Source of the DNA: CAZIAK01 sp964537035
GTDB taxonomy: Bacteria; Planctomycetota; B15-G4
Direction: 5' to 3'
NCBI GenBank assembly: GCA_964537035.1
Contig: CAZIAK010000026.1
Location: 1 to 64,000, forward strand
DNA: 64,000 nt
The notes below the pieces were generated by a model. That model was given only the letters and a program-made list of their open reading frames with translations, searched no databases and was not told where the DNA came from. Positions within the stretch are counted from its first letter, which is position 1. Each line of letters opens with the position of its first letter. A program made the position numbers and the translations under genes. Positions 1 to 9,057 of the stretch are shown here, in pieces.

Positions 1-1008
1 CCCGTCCGGCTCGCTCCCTGCCACCAGGCTGCCCACCACTTCGTAGGTCTCCAGATCGATGACCACCACCCGGTCGGCGTTCGTGGCGGCGATGTAGGCC
101 CGGCTGCCGCTGGGGTTGATGAGCACGCCTACGGGCGCTGGGCTCTCGGCCATGGCGTCGCCGAAGAGACGCGCCCCGGCGTCGTCCACGATGTCGAGGG
201 TGAGCGGGATCCTGGCCAGCTCCTTGCGGGTGCGCACGTCGTACACCACCACTTCGGACGACACCGCGCAGGACACCACCGCCCGCTGCCCGTCGGGGGT
301 GAACTTGATCCTGATGGGGAAGTTGGCGCAGCTGATCTCGCCCACGATGTCGAGGCGCTGGATGTCGATCACCGACAGGGTGTTGGCGGAGCGATTGGTG
401 GTCCACACCTGCTTGCCGTCGGGGGTGATGTCCACACCTTCGCAGCCGTCGCCGGTGCGGATCGTCTTGAGCAGCTCACCCTTGTCGAGGTCGATGACCG
501 AGAGCGATCCGCTGCCGATGTTGGCCACGAAGGCGAGGGGTTGGTCGGGGGCGACGGCCACCATGTGTGAGGCGGCTGCGTCGGTCTGCACTCGCTGCAC
601 GACCTCGCCCGTGTCCACGTTGACGACGATCAGGGCCTGCGCGGCCTCGATGGTCACGGCCACGCGCTGGTTGTCCGCCAAGAACTGCACGCCGTGGGGG
701 CGACGCAGCTCCTTCAGATCGATGGTGTCCTTCACCGCGCCCATGGTCAGGTCGATGACGGTCAAGCTGCTGCCAGGCTGAGGGCCGTCGCCGTAGTTGG
801 CCACCACCGCCAGCTTGCCATCGGGAGAGACGGCGACCTCGTGGGGGTTGCGACCTGTGGGCAAGGTCAGCCGCACCTCTCCGCTGGCCACGTCGATGAA
901 CGACGCGTCGTGGCCGCTCTTGTTGAGCACGAGGAGCGAGTCGGTGGCCGCCTGGCCCATCGCGCAGGCGAAACAGAGAAAGATCAGGCTTCGCAGCGCG
1001 ACTGCCAT
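1..1008 (-). CDS. Secreted YVTN-type beta-propeller protein (3' end outside window)
   Basis: Reading the minus strand from an ATG at 1008 gives 336 open codons up to the window edge. The first ~20 residues (MAVALRSLIFLCFACAMGQA) look like a signal peptide, so the protein is probably exported. The rest is a series of ~40-residue beta-propeller blades with phrases such as VAVSPDGKLAVVANYGD, SLTVIDL, FVANIGSG, SLSVIDLDKGELLKTI and ITPDGKQVWTTNRSANTLSVIDI, the pattern of the YVTN/lactonase-like propeller family. Such proteins are usually binding or structural propellers, and no catalytic residue can be assigned. It lies 44 nt downstream of the kinase/WD40 gene on the same strand and could be co-transcribed. 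Signal peptide and blade repeats are visible; the specific function is unknown. Confidence 0.8.
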   Translation of the reverse strand, partial: MAVALRSLIFLCFACAMGQAATDSLLVLNKSGHDASFIDVASGEVRLTLPTGRNPHEVAVSPDGKLAVVANYGDGPQPGSSLTVIDLTMGAVKDTIDLKELRRPHGVQFLADNQRVAVTIEAAQALIVVNVDTGEVVQRVQTDAAASHMVAVAPDQPLAFVANIGSGSLSVIDLDKGELLKTIRTGDGCEGVDITPDGKQVWTTNRSANTLSVIDIQRLDIVGEISCANFPIRIKFTPDGQRAVVSCAVSSEVVVYDVRTRKELARIPLTLDIVDDAGARLFGDAMAESPAPVGVLINPSGSRAYIAATNADRVVVIDLETYEVVGSLVAGSEPDG

Positions 1009-1052
1009 GGGGACCTGCTCCGGTGGGTTGTCTTGAGGCCGAGGCTCAACTC

Positions 1053-4000
1053 TCAGCGAAGCATACGCCGTGCCTCTGCGGCAAACGTGACCGTGGCGGG
1101 ATCGTCCCTGTCGAGTCCGCTGGCGCTCACGTCTTGCGCCTGGGCCAGGTAGGCCCTGGCGTCGTCGGTGTGGCCACTCCGTGCGCTGACCATGGCCTGG
1201 AAATAGAGGTCCCACGAGGACGGGTAGTCGTGGTCGTAGACGTTGGCCGACCAGGCCTGGTCGAGTTTGGTGGCAGCCTCTGCGTAGTCACCCACTCGGT
1301 AGAGGGCCATACCCAGCAGGCTCATGAAACGCGCTCGACCTGGGCGCAGCCGGTGCGCTGCCCTGGCTTGTCGCACGGCGGTGCGGTATCGCGACGGGCT
1401 GGCGTAGTCGTTGGACACCACGCTCCAGCAGGCGTCCGCCAGGTGATCGGGGTCGCTGCCAAAGAGGTCGACGACACGCAGGCCGTCGTCGCGAAGCTGC
1501 GGGTCCAGATCGCTGTCATCCAGCAGGGCCAGGGCGACCAGCCGCGGGTCGGTGTGACGATCGAGCAGGTCGTTGACGAGCCGCTGGGCGCGGGCCGTGC
1601 GCTGGGCCCAGTCGTGACGCAGCTCATGGGTCTCGGCGGGGGGCTCTGTCTCGTAGACGTCGATCCGCTGACCTGCGGTGGCGAAGAGCCGGGCGCCGTC
1701 CCCCGAAAAGGTGAGGGCCTTCGTCGCCGTGCCTGGGCGCAGCACGAGCAACTCGGTGCCGCTGTCGGTGTTCCACAGGCGCAGGGTGCCGTCGTCGGCG
1801 GCGCTGGCCAGTCGGGCCTCATGGGGATGGAACGCGAGGGCGCTGAGATCGCCTTGATGACCGGGGAGCTTGTGCAGTAGTTGCAAGGTGCTGGCGTCAT
1901 GGAGACTGAGCCCGCCTGCACCCGAGCCCACCGCCAGCAGCCGGCCGTCTGGGCTGTAGGCGAGGGCGCTGACCTGGCTGCCCAGCACCTGCAAGGTGGC
2001 CAGTTCCTGGCCAGTCTCCGTGTCCCACAAGCGCACGCTCTCGTCGAAGCCGCCGCTGATCAGCTGCGGGCGCTGGGGATGAAACGCGACGCTCAAGACC
2101 TGGCCCCGATGACCACTGAGCACGTGGCGCAAGACCCCCGATTCACTGTCCCAGAGGCGCACGGTGAGGTCCCGGGATGCACTGGCCAGCAGCGTGTCGT
2201 CCGGGGAGAAGGCCAGGGCCACCACGGCTTGCATGTGGCCGCTCAGAGAGCGTGGCCGTTGCAGTGGGTCCGACGGGTCGGACAGATCCCACAAGGTGAT
2301 CGGGTGGTCCCGTCCCCGTGCGTCGCTCCCGTCTGCGCTGGCCAGTCGGGTGCCGTCGGCCGAGAGCGCCAGGGCTGTGGCGCCTCTCTGGGACAGCTCC
2401 CGGGCGCTGAGGGGCAGTCGCGCCGTGGTGTCCCAGATGTGCATGCGGCCGTCGAGAGCCGTGGAGACGGCCAGGGGGCTCAGGGGCGCGGCAACAAAGG
2501 CGGTGATGGGGGCGGAGTGCCCGTCCATGGTGGAGCGCCCGCCCTGATCCTGGGTGTCCCAGAAGTGCAGCACGCCGTCGATGTCCACGGTGGCCATGCG
2601 CCCGGGAGTGACGTCGAAGGCGAGCGCCGTCACGGCGTTGCGATGACCGTTGATCGATCCAAGAGAGCGTCCGCTGCTGGCGTCCCACACATGGAGGGTG
2701 CGGTCGCCGGATCCGCTGACCAAGGTGCTGCCGTCGGGGCTGAAGGCCAGGCAGGTGACAGCGTCCTGGTGGTCTTCTGCCTGCCACAACAGCTCCCCCG
2801 AGCGGCGATCGAACACGGCCACGCGCCCGTCATCGCTGCCTGTGGCCACCACGTGCGCCGCAGGGTTGAGGGCCACGGCCCACACCGGCGCTTCGTGGTC
2901 GAAGAGGTGCAGCAAGGGTTCGCCACTGGCCGCGTCCCAGATCAACGCGGAGTGGTCGGCTGACCCGGTGACCAGCAGCTGTCCGTCGAGGCTCAAGGCC
3001 AGGGACGTGATCGCGCCGGTGTGCAGGCGGCGGATGACACGTCGTGCGCCGCTGGCGCAGTCGAAGGCCACCACGTGGTCGAGGTCGGTGCCCGCGTAGA
3101 GGGTGGAGCCATCCGGCGAGTAGAGGAGCGCGGTGACGGCGCCGTCGCGAACGACCTCTGAGTCGTCGGCGAGCAGGAGCGGCTCGACGGATTGCCCCGT
3201 GGTCAGGTCCCAGCGCAGGACTCGATCGTCCCAACCGGCGGCTGCCACTGTGCGTCCGTTCGGACTGAACGCCAAGGAGGACAGGCCGAAGCCGCCGTCG
3301 TGCAAGGTGACCACGTGAGAGCCGTCGCTTGGGTCCCAGAGTCTGAGCCGGCCGTCCAGGCCCACTGTTCCTGCCAAGGTGCCGAACGGGTGGAAGGCCA
3401 CGGCCATGGCGCCGCCCCGATGGGCTTGAGCTGTGGACAGGCCGGGGTCGCTGACCAGGGACAAGTGCCGCCACTCCCAGCCCCGGTTCTCGGGCAGGCT
3501 CTCGCCCAGGAGCCTCTGGGCACTGGCCACTTCACCGTGGGCCAGCGCGCCATCCGCCGCGCCGAGCGAGGCCACGTAGCGGCTGCTCTCGGCACGAATT
3601 CTCTGGCGTTCGGCGAAGGCCACCGCGGCGCTGCGGTCGCGCAGGGCGATGTCCTTGGCCGCCAGGGCGTCGTCTTTCGCCGCGGTCTCCTGCTCGGCTG
3701 CGGCCCTGGCAGCGGTGGCGTCGTTGACTGCTGCAAGCAGATCAGACTCTCGCCTTTGCAGCTGCTGCGTCTTGCTCTGCAGATCGGCGTTCAGGTCGAT
3801 GGTGAAGAGCAAAGCGATGGAGATGGCGGCCACGACCGTGACCATCATGGTCGCCACGGCGCGGTGTCGGCCGATCCATTTCTTGAGCTGGGCAGCGGCT
3901 CCGCTGGAGTAGGCCCGAACCACGCGTCCTTCGAGAAACGCATCGAGCTCAGAGGCCATGGCCGCCAGGTCGGGGTAGCGCTGGTCGACCGAGCGGGCCA

Positions 4001-5216
4001 TGGCGGTCTCGCAGATGGCCACGAGTTCAGGGGGCGCGTTGCGGGCGAGCTGCAGCACCGGAACGGGCGGGCCGTCGATCACGTCGTCGAGAACAGCCCG
4101 GGGTGACGGGGTGGTGTCGGCTGTGACGTAGGGCTTCTGCCCTGTGAGCAGCTGATAGAGCATGGCGCCCACGGCGTACACGTCGGTCTGGGGGCCCACG
4201 GTTTCAGAGAACCCCTCGGCCTGCTCGGGAGACATGTAGGCTGGCGTGCCCACCACCGTGCCATCCATGGTGAGCAGGGGGCACTCGGGTTGGCGGGTGC
4301 CCATGTCGGCCCGGTCGGTGCTGACCACCGACACCTCTGTCGACTCGGGTGTCTTGCGCGGGCGCAGGTCGTGGGTGTCTTCGCGACCCATGACCTTGGC
4401 CAGTCCCCAGTCCATGACGTAGGTCTCGCCGAAGCGGCCGACCATGATGTTGGCCGGCTTCAGGTCGCGGTGAATGACGCCCTTGCTGTGGGCGAAGGCC
4501 ACGGCGTGGCAGACCTTGAGCAGCACGCCCAGCGCTCGGGTCACCGTCCACTTCTCGCGGCCATCGGCGATCAACTCGAACACCGTGCGCAGGCTGCGGC
4601 CCCGCACCAGGCGCATGGTGAAGTACACCTGACCTTCGTCGTCGATGCCCAGCTCGTGAACAGGGACGATGCCCGGGTGGTCGAGCTGCCCGGTGATCTG
4701 AGCTTCTTCGAGGAAGCGGCTGAGCTGTCGTCGCGCGTCGGAAGCCTCAGGGATCTCGGCGTCGGCGAGGCGGGTGCCCAGCAAGACCTTCATGGCCAGG
4801 GTGCGGCGCAATGAGTTGTCCCATGTACTCAGGATGCGACCCATGCCGCCTCGTGCGATCTCTCGCCGATCTGAGAGGGACTGCCCGCCGCTGCCTGCCG
4901 CCCGCAGGCGCTTTACAAGCTGGGCCAGAGACTCGCCGGGCTGTTGCACGTCGAGCCCCGCGGTGGCCTCGCCGCCGCCGGGGTTCTTGCCTCTGCTCAC
5001 GGTCGAGTCGTCGAAGTCGCCCAGGCCGTCCACCGCCCCGGAGAAGCGCAGCCAGAGCGATCGCAGCTTGCGGAGCGCCTTTGAGTGATCGCCATGCTGG
5101 GCGCAAAGGCGCTCGAAAGCCACCTCATCCCGCTCGTCGTGGTGCTCCAGAAACTGCTCGAACAGCTCTTCTGAGGTGGGTGCGGGAGACCTGTCTGGGT
5201 CGGACGGCGGCGACAT
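1053..5216 (-). CDS. Membrane-anchored Ser/Thr protein kinase with WD40 propeller
   Basis: Encodes 1387 residues. Residues 1-115 form a variable N-terminal region. A Hanks-type kinase domain follows at about 116-430: glycine-rich ARGGMG (121-126), Lys143 in AMKVL, HRDLKPANIM (249-258), DWG (269-271) instead of DFG, and GTPAYMSPEQ (323-332). A single transmembrane helix lies near 453-473, then an Ala/Gln-rich coiled coil (about 478-560), then roughly a dozen WD40 repeats (for example FSPDGSTLVSGSGDRTLHVWD), then a TPR-like tail (ALYRVGDYAEAATKL). Known family members place the kinase in the cytoplasm and the propeller outside the membrane. The DWG motif and the kinase-WD40 fusion are common in Planctomycetota. 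The kinase motifs look intact, so it should be active; its target is unknown. The ATG at 5216 has a GGAG-type ribosome site about 12 nt upstream. Confidence 0.93.
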   Translation of the reverse strand: MSPPSDPDRSPAPTSEELFEQFLEHHDERDEVAFERLCAQHGDHSKALRKLRSLWLRFSGAVDGLGDFDDSTVSRGKNPGGGEATAGLDVQQPGESLAQLVKRLRAAGSGGQSLSDRREIARGGMGRILSTWDNSLRRTLAMKVLLGTRLADAEIPEASDARRQLSRFLEEAQITGQLDHPGIVPVHELGIDDEGQVYFTMRLVRGRSLRTVFELIADGREKWTVTRALGVLLKVCHAVAFAHSKGVIHRDLKPANIMVGRFGETYVMDWGLAKVMGREDTHDLRPRKTPESTEVSVVSTDRADMGTRQPECPLLTMDGTVVGTPAYMSPEQAEGFSETVGPQTDVYAVGAMLYQLLTGQKPYVTADTTPSPRAVLDDVIDGPPVPVLQLARNAPPELVAICETAMARSVDQRYPDLAAMASELDAFLEGRVVRAYSSGAAAQLKKWIGRHRAVATMMVTVVAAISIALLFTIDLNADLQSKTQQLQRRESDLLAAVNDATAARAAAEQETAAKDDALAAKDIALRDRSAAVAFAERQRIRAESSRYVASLGAADGALAHGEVASAQRLLGESLPENRGWEWRHLSLVSDPGLSTAQAHRGGAMAVAFHPFGTLAGTVGLDGRLRLWDPSDGSHVVTLHDGGFGLSSLAFSPNGRTVAAAGWDDRVLRWDLTTGQSVEPLLLADDSEVVRDGAVTALLYSPDGSTLYAGTDLDHVVAFDCASGARRVIRRLHTGAITSLALSLDGQLLVTGSADHSALIWDAASGEPLLHLFDHEAPVWAVALNPAAHVVATGSDDGRVAVFDRRSGELLWQAEDHQDAVTCLAFSPDGSTLVSGSGDRTLHVWDASSGRSLGSINGHRNAVTALAFDVTPGRMATVDIDGVLHFWDTQDQGGRSTMDGHSAPITAFVAAPLSPLAVSTALDGRMHIWDTTARLPLSARELSQRGATALALSADGTRLASADGSDARGRDHPITLWDLSDPSDPLQRPRSLSGHMQAVVALAFSPDDTLLASASRDLTVRLWDSESGVLRHVLSGHRGQVLSVAFHPQRPQLISGGFDESVRLWDTETGQELATLQVLGSQVSALAYSPDGRLLAVGSGAGGLSLHDASTLQLLHKLPGHQGDLSALAFHPHEARLASAADDGTLRLWNTDSGTELLVLRPGTATKALTFSGDGARLFATAGQRIDVYETEPPAETHELRHDWAQRTARAQRLVNDLLDRHTDPRLVALALLDDSDLDPQLRDDGLRVVDLFGSDPDHLADACWSVVSNDYASPSRYRTAVRQARAAHRLRPGRARFMSLLGMALYRVGDYAEAATKLDQAWSANVYDHDYPSSWDLYFQAMVSARSGHTDDARAYLAQAQDVSASGLDRDDPATVTFAAEARRMLR

Positions 5217-5534
5217 GCGGTCCGGTCTCCGGAGAGCTGGGTGGGGCGCTTTGAAAACACAAGGGGAAGCTGGGCCAGTCTAGCAGCCACATTTTTTGGG
5301 ATGTGGCTCGGACGTGGATGTGAGCCCCGACGGCGTCATTCAGCCCACCGCAGGGGCAGCCCGGGCCTGTTGTGACAGGCCGCATGGGGCCGGGGTGACT
5401 GCAGATATCGGCGAGGCTTCATGGAAAGAGAGTCGCACCGAGCGCTTTCCTCTTGAGGGGACCGCCATGCCATTGCCGGAACAGCGCTATGCTATCTCGC
5501 TGAGTCACACCTGTAGGGCACGGGAGAGTTGATC
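5217..5534. promoter_or_regulatory. Divergent intergenic region between kinase and Fur-family genes
   Basis: About 318 nt separate the kinase (leftward) and the Fur-family gene (rightward), so promoters for both should lie here. An 8-bp perfect hairpin sits at 5285-5308 in the kinase leader. A possible -10 element (TATGCT) lies near 5488 ahead of the Fur-family gene, but no convincing -35 box is positioned with it. No Fur-type palindrome was recognised by eye. Confidence 0.4.
5285..5308. other. Small hairpin in kinase leader
   Basis: AGCCACAT (5285-5292) and ATGTGGCT (5301-5308) are perfect inverted repeats around an 8-nt T-rich loop. It lies about 70 nt upstream of the kinase start codon. 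It could be a leader hairpin or a binding site. The T-run is in the loop rather than after the stem, so it is not a standard terminator. Confidence 0.35.
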
Positions 5535-6002
5535 ATGGCGCACCAGACCGCCCAGCGCGCGGCCATCCGTCGGGTCTTTGAAGAGGCCAAGCGGCCACTC
5601 GGACCGCCAGAGGTACTGAGCGCGGCTCAGAGCTACGTCCCCAAGTTGGGTCTCACCACTGTCTACCGCACGCTCAAGTCGCTGGTGCGAGACGGGTGGT
5701 TGACGATCGTCGACCTGCCGGGCGAGCCCAGCCGTTACGAGTGCGTCACCGCTGATCAGCACGCATGGTTCGAGTGCCGTGTGTGCAAGCGTGTCTTCCA
5801 GGCGCCGGGCGAGTGTCACGGTGTGAGCGCGTTGGTTCCCGAGGGCTTCGAGCTGACGTCGTACAAGTTGGTGCTCTACGGCGCGTGCGCTGAGTGTCGG
5901 GAGACAGGCACCTCGCTGAACGAGGCGGCGCCCGATTCCCGTGGACCTGCCCTGCCCACAGCGGTTCGGCCCGGCGATCTCGAAGCAGGCTCCAGCGCCT
6001 GA
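5535..6002 (+). CDS. Fur-family metalloregulator
   Basis: Encodes 155 residues. An N-terminal winged helix contains the family's recognition segment (LGLTTVYRTLKSLVRDGWL, about residues 35-53). A C-terminal metal-binding/dimerisation domain carries two CXXC pairs, CRVC and CAEC, typical of the structural zinc site. The histidine-rich regulatory site is less obvious than in classical Fur (DQHAWFEC instead of HHHH), so the sensed signal (iron, zinc or peroxide) cannot be assigned. I chose ATG 5535 rather than the in-frame TTG at 5529 because GGGAGAG at 5522-5528 is correctly spaced for it. The gene is transcribed away from the kinase gene and converges with the sigma-factor gene. Confidence 0.87.
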   Translation: MAHQTAQRAAIRRVFEEAKRPLGPPEVLSAAQSYVPKLGLTTVYRTLKSLVRDGWLTIVDLPGEPSRYECVTADQHAWFECRVCKRVFQAPGECHGVSALVPEGFELTSYKLVLYGACAECRETGTSLNEAAPDSRGPALPTAVRPGDLEAGSSA

Positions 6003-6029
6003 GCGTCGTCGCCGCCGCTCTCTGGCGGG

Positions 6030-6692
6030 TCAGTCGATCTCCGTGCGCTCACCCATGAGCTTGATCAACGACAGCTTGGCCCGACGAAACAGCTCGCGCG
6101 CTGCACCCTCTGTGGGCTTGCCCATCTGCTCGGCGACCCAGGCCCAGCTGCCCTTGTGATACAGGCGCAACAAGATGACTTCGCGATGGTCGTCGCTCAT
6201 CTCGCTCAAGCATTCGTTCATCATCCCGGTCAGCTCTTTGTTCGAGACCTGGTCGACTGGGAGGTCGATGGACGCGGGCGGATCGAAGTGCAGTGAGCCG
6301 CTGGCCATGGCGTCGCGTACGTAGACCAGCGCTCGATCACGCCGGCGGTCGCGCTTCTGCGCGTGGTGATAGTCGACGGCTTCGCGGATCTTGTTCTCGG
6401 CCAGGCGGGCGAGCCAGGCGATGAGGCTCGACTCGTGGCGCATCTCGAAGCGATCGAACGTCTTCACGGCGGCGATGAACGTCTCTTGCAAGATGTCCTC
6501 CGCTTCGACGAAGCGCTTGATGTGTTTGCCCAGGCGAATGTTCACGATCTGCAGCACCCGCTCGTAGTAGCGCTCGAAGATGCGGTTGTAGGCCGAGAGG
6601 TCGCCGCCCTGCGCCCGGCCCACGAGCTCCATCGAGAGAGTCATCTCTGCGGCGTCTGCGGCCAGGTCGGCGGGGCTGTCTTCGTCGGTCAT
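6030..6692 (-). CDS. ECF-type RNA polymerase sigma factor
   Basis: Encodes 220 residues. Region 2 is recognisable in YERVLQIVNIRLGKHIKRF and VEAEDILQETFIAAVKTF (about residues 45-85). Region 4 is the C-terminal helix-turn-helix beginning LSEMSDDHREVILLRLYHKG and ending EGAARELFRRAKLSLIKLM. No anti-sigma gene is adjacent. The divergent acidic N-terminus (DEDSPADLAADAAEM) and the lack of an anti-sigma partner fit planctomycete ECF groups, some of which work with Ser/Thr kinases; a link to the kinase gene nearby is only suggested by proximity. One copy of the 75-bp repeat ends 28 nt upstream of the start codon, so the gene probably shares a regulatory leader with the glycosyltransferase operon at 6820-9930. 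Confidence 0.9.
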   Translation of the reverse strand: MTDEDSPADLAADAAEMTLSMELVGRAQGGDLSAYNRIFERYYERVLQIVNIRLGKHIKRFVEAEDILQETFIAAVKTFDRFEMRHESSLIAWLARLAENKIREAVDYHHAQKRDRRRDRALVYVRDAMASGSLHFDPPASIDLPVDQVSNKELTGMMNECLSEMSDDHREVILLRLYHKGSWAWVAEQMGKPTEGAARELFRRAKLSLIKLMGERTEID

Positions 6693-6719
6693 GGAGCGCT
6701 CTCTTCGTTAGCCGTCTGC

Positions 6720-6794
6720 GGTCGAGAAGGGGATGCGTGGCGATTGTGTCCGATCTGCGGGACGGACCGGGAGGCCAATCAGCAGATTCGTCGG
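6720..6794 (-). repeat. 75-bp dispersed repeat, copy 1 (upstream of ECF sigma gene)
   Basis: Aligned without gaps, this stretch matches 9965-10039 at 68 of 75 positions. On the minus strand it ends 28 nt before the sigma-factor start codon. Both copies keep an inverted pair of half-sites, GTCCG and CGGAC, 10 nt apart, and two of the seven differences fall in the spacer between them. It is probably a promoter/operator module. Confidence 0.75.
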
Positions 6795-6819
6795 CGCCGG
6801 GTGACTGGACATGGGGCCG

Positions 6820-9036
6820 TCAAGGAGTCTCCAGAAGCTCCGCCATGTAGCTTGGCAGCAGGGCGCCCCTGTGGTTCTCGTCGGTCTCGGTGCCGGGCGG
6901 TGAGATGGCGTGGAGCGTCAGGCGATTGACGAACTGGTCACCGGCAAACTCATCGAAGAAGGCGACCTGCCGCACATGTCCTGTCCAGAACTCCTGAAGC
7001 GTGCGCTTGCCTTCCTGCGTCGTCTCGAGGATGCCGTAGGTTCGCAGACGGCCTGCCTCCGCCGGGTTGAGCAGCACGTGTGTGATGCCTTGGTCGCTCA
7101 CCTTCTGGGCGAGTTCTTCGGCATCGGAGCTCGTCTCTGCCCAGTCCAGCAGGGGCGGCTTGTTGAAGGCCGAGCTGGCGACGAAGTCCCTTTGCAAGTA
7201 GTAGCCTCGCGTCTCGCCGAAAAGGAGCACACGGGCCGTGGCCGGCAGCTCTGCGTCGATCCATTGGTAGAGCGGGTAGGGAGGGTTCCTGTAGCCGTTC
7301 TGTGAGTGGCTCAGGTAGTCCTGGCTGTCCTGCGCCCCGAGGACGACCCGCCACCCTCCTTGACTGAACGTGATCGCCCAGGACGCGAGACTGCCGGTGA
7401 GGCAGCAGGCCAAGATCGTCGTCTTGATCGTCAGTCGGAGCGGCTGCCTCAGGCGCGCGTGCGTCACCCAGTAGGCGATCAGCAGGCAGGCCCAAGGCAG
7501 GACGGGCATCAGGAACCGCACCTGAGTGCTCGTCAAGACCCAACCGAGCGCGAAGACGCCGGTGAAGAAGGCCACCTGCCGCAGGGAACGAGGGAAGGGC
7601 TTGAACAGAAGGAGCAGTGGACACAGAAGCAAGAACAGGGGCGAGAACACGGCGGAGTTCTCGATGGAACCCATGGTGAGGTTCCACGGGAGAGCCAGGT
7701 AGTCCGTCAGCGACCGCAGGTGGCTCTGGGCTGCTTCCGCGGTGAACGCCTGGGCGCTCTGGAGTTGCAAGGCGTCCGGCCTGGAGAAGACTCCGGTGAG
7801 AAAAGGTGCGACCGGATTGCCGAACAGCACCGCGTTCTTGATCAGCCAAGGGGACACCACGAGGGCGGCGACAAGACCCAGGTACAGGCTGGCCTTGAGG
7901 ACCCTCTTTGCGTCCGCCCTGCTTCTCCAGCCGTAGACAAGCAAGGTGGTCGCAAGGGCCGCGGGCACGACGGCGCCGGTGTACTTGGTGGCCATGGCAA
8001 GGCCGCTGAGAATCGCGCTGAGCACGAGCAGCGGGAAGGCCGTTGCCTGTGGGTCCGGCCGCCTCTCGGCCTCCAACCAGATGAAGAATGCGTACGCCGA
8101 GCAGACAGAGAAGAACGTGAGCAACAGGTCGATCCCACCGGCGGCAGAGGCCTGGCTCACGTGGAACAGCGTCCAGAAGATCAGCGCTCCCCAGAGCCCA
8201 GCGCCTCTCCACGACATGCGGCGGGCGAACAGGACCAGCGCCCCCGCGACGCCCACGCCGAAGAGCCAGCACAGCACCTTGGCCGCGATCTCGTTCTTCA
8301 GCAAGACGGCCAGGGCGTAGAGATACCCGGCTGTGGCAGGCATCCGCGCGAGCAGGTTCTCCGGCATGGGCATGAGCCGCCCGTTGAGCATGCTCAGCTG
8401 TGGCGCGCTGAAGTGGTAGGCCAGCGAATCGTAGAAGATCAGGGGGGTGAGGGCTCCCAGCAGGGTGACCACCGTATGGATCAGCAGTGCGCCGATGGCG
8501 ATGCGGTCCGTGAGCTCGAGGCGAGGTCGGACTTCGACGTCACGTGGCGTTCTGCTCGTGGACGGGGTCTTCAGCGCCTGGGCGATCCCTACCGCAGCCA
8601 GTGAGCCCACCGCGATCCACGCACCGGGCGCGCTCAGCTGGCCGAGGGCCGTCAGCAGCACCGTGGCGTAGGACAAAGCACCGAGCCCGAGGGCGGCGCT
8701 GAAGAGCGCTCGCTCCCACGCGTGCAAGCCGTTGACCCTGAGCAGCGCGAGCAATCCACGACCCACGGTGACGGCCGCGACGAGAATGAGCAACGCGCAG
8801 GCCAGAACGGTGACGTGCTCCAGGGTGACCTCGAGGGTCACGTCACGGGCGGCAGAGAGGGCTTGCGTTCCGTCATCAACCGCCACTGACCAGGGAACGG
8901 GCAGCTCGCGAAAGTGTGCGCCAAGGACCAGCGCGCCCCACGCGGTGGCCAGGACGACGAAGAGCCACAAGGGGACGCGCAGCGAGGGCACCGAGGCGTC
9001 GTCGGGTGACGGGCGGGGCTTGGTCAACGCCTCCAC
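6820..9036 (-). CDS. Polytopic membrane glycosyltransferase (ArnT/PMT-like, GT-C fold)
   Basis: Encodes 738 residues from a GTG. About a dozen hydrophobic helices occupy residues 20-560, followed by a soluble C-terminal domain. The loop after the third or fourth helix carries DSLAYHFSAPQLSMLNGRL, resembling the acidic substrate-binding loop of GT-C enzymes that use polyprenyl-phosphate sugars. Family knowledge says such proteins move a sugar from a lipid carrier to an acceptor on the outer face of the inner membrane. The gene starts 21 nt after a DPM1-like GT2 gene, whose relatives make the polyprenyl-phosphate sugar donor, so the pair forms a plausible two-step pathway. The acceptor (protein, lipid or polysaccharide) cannot be told. 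Confidence 0.75.
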   Translation of the reverse strand: MEALTKPRPSPDDASVPSLRVPLWLFVVLATAWGALVLGAHFRELPVPWSVAVDDGTQALSAARDVTLEVTLEHVTVLACALLILVAAVTVGRGLLALLRVNGLHAWERALFSAALGLGALSYATVLLTALGQLSAPGAWIAVGSLAAVGIAQALKTPSTSRTPRDVEVRPRLELTDRIAIGALLIHTVVTLLGALTPLIFYDSLAYHFSAPQLSMLNGRLMPMPENLLARMPATAGYLYALAVLLKNEIAAKVLCWLFGVGVAGALVLFARRMSWRGAGLWGALIFWTLFHVSQASAAGGIDLLLTFFSVCSAYAFFIWLEAERRPDPQATAFPLLVLSAILSGLAMATKYTGAVVPAALATTLLVYGWRSRADAKRVLKASLYLGLVAALVVSPWLIKNAVLFGNPVAPFLTGVFSRPDALQLQSAQAFTAEAAQSHLRSLTDYLALPWNLTMGSIENSAVFSPLFLLLCPLLLLFKPFPRSLRQVAFFTGVFALGWVLTSTQVRFLMPVLPWACLLIAYWVTHARLRQPLRLTIKTTILACCLTGSLASWAITFSQGGWRVVLGAQDSQDYLSHSQNGYRNPPYPLYQWIDAELPATARVLLFGETRGYYLQRDFVASSAFNKPPLLDWAETSSDAEELAQKVSDQGITHVLLNPAEAGRLRTYGILETTQEGKRTLQEFWTGHVRQVAFFDEFAGDQFVNRLTLHAISPPGTETDENHRGALLPSYMAELLETP

Positions 9037-9057
9037 CCTCTGCTGCTCACAGGGGCG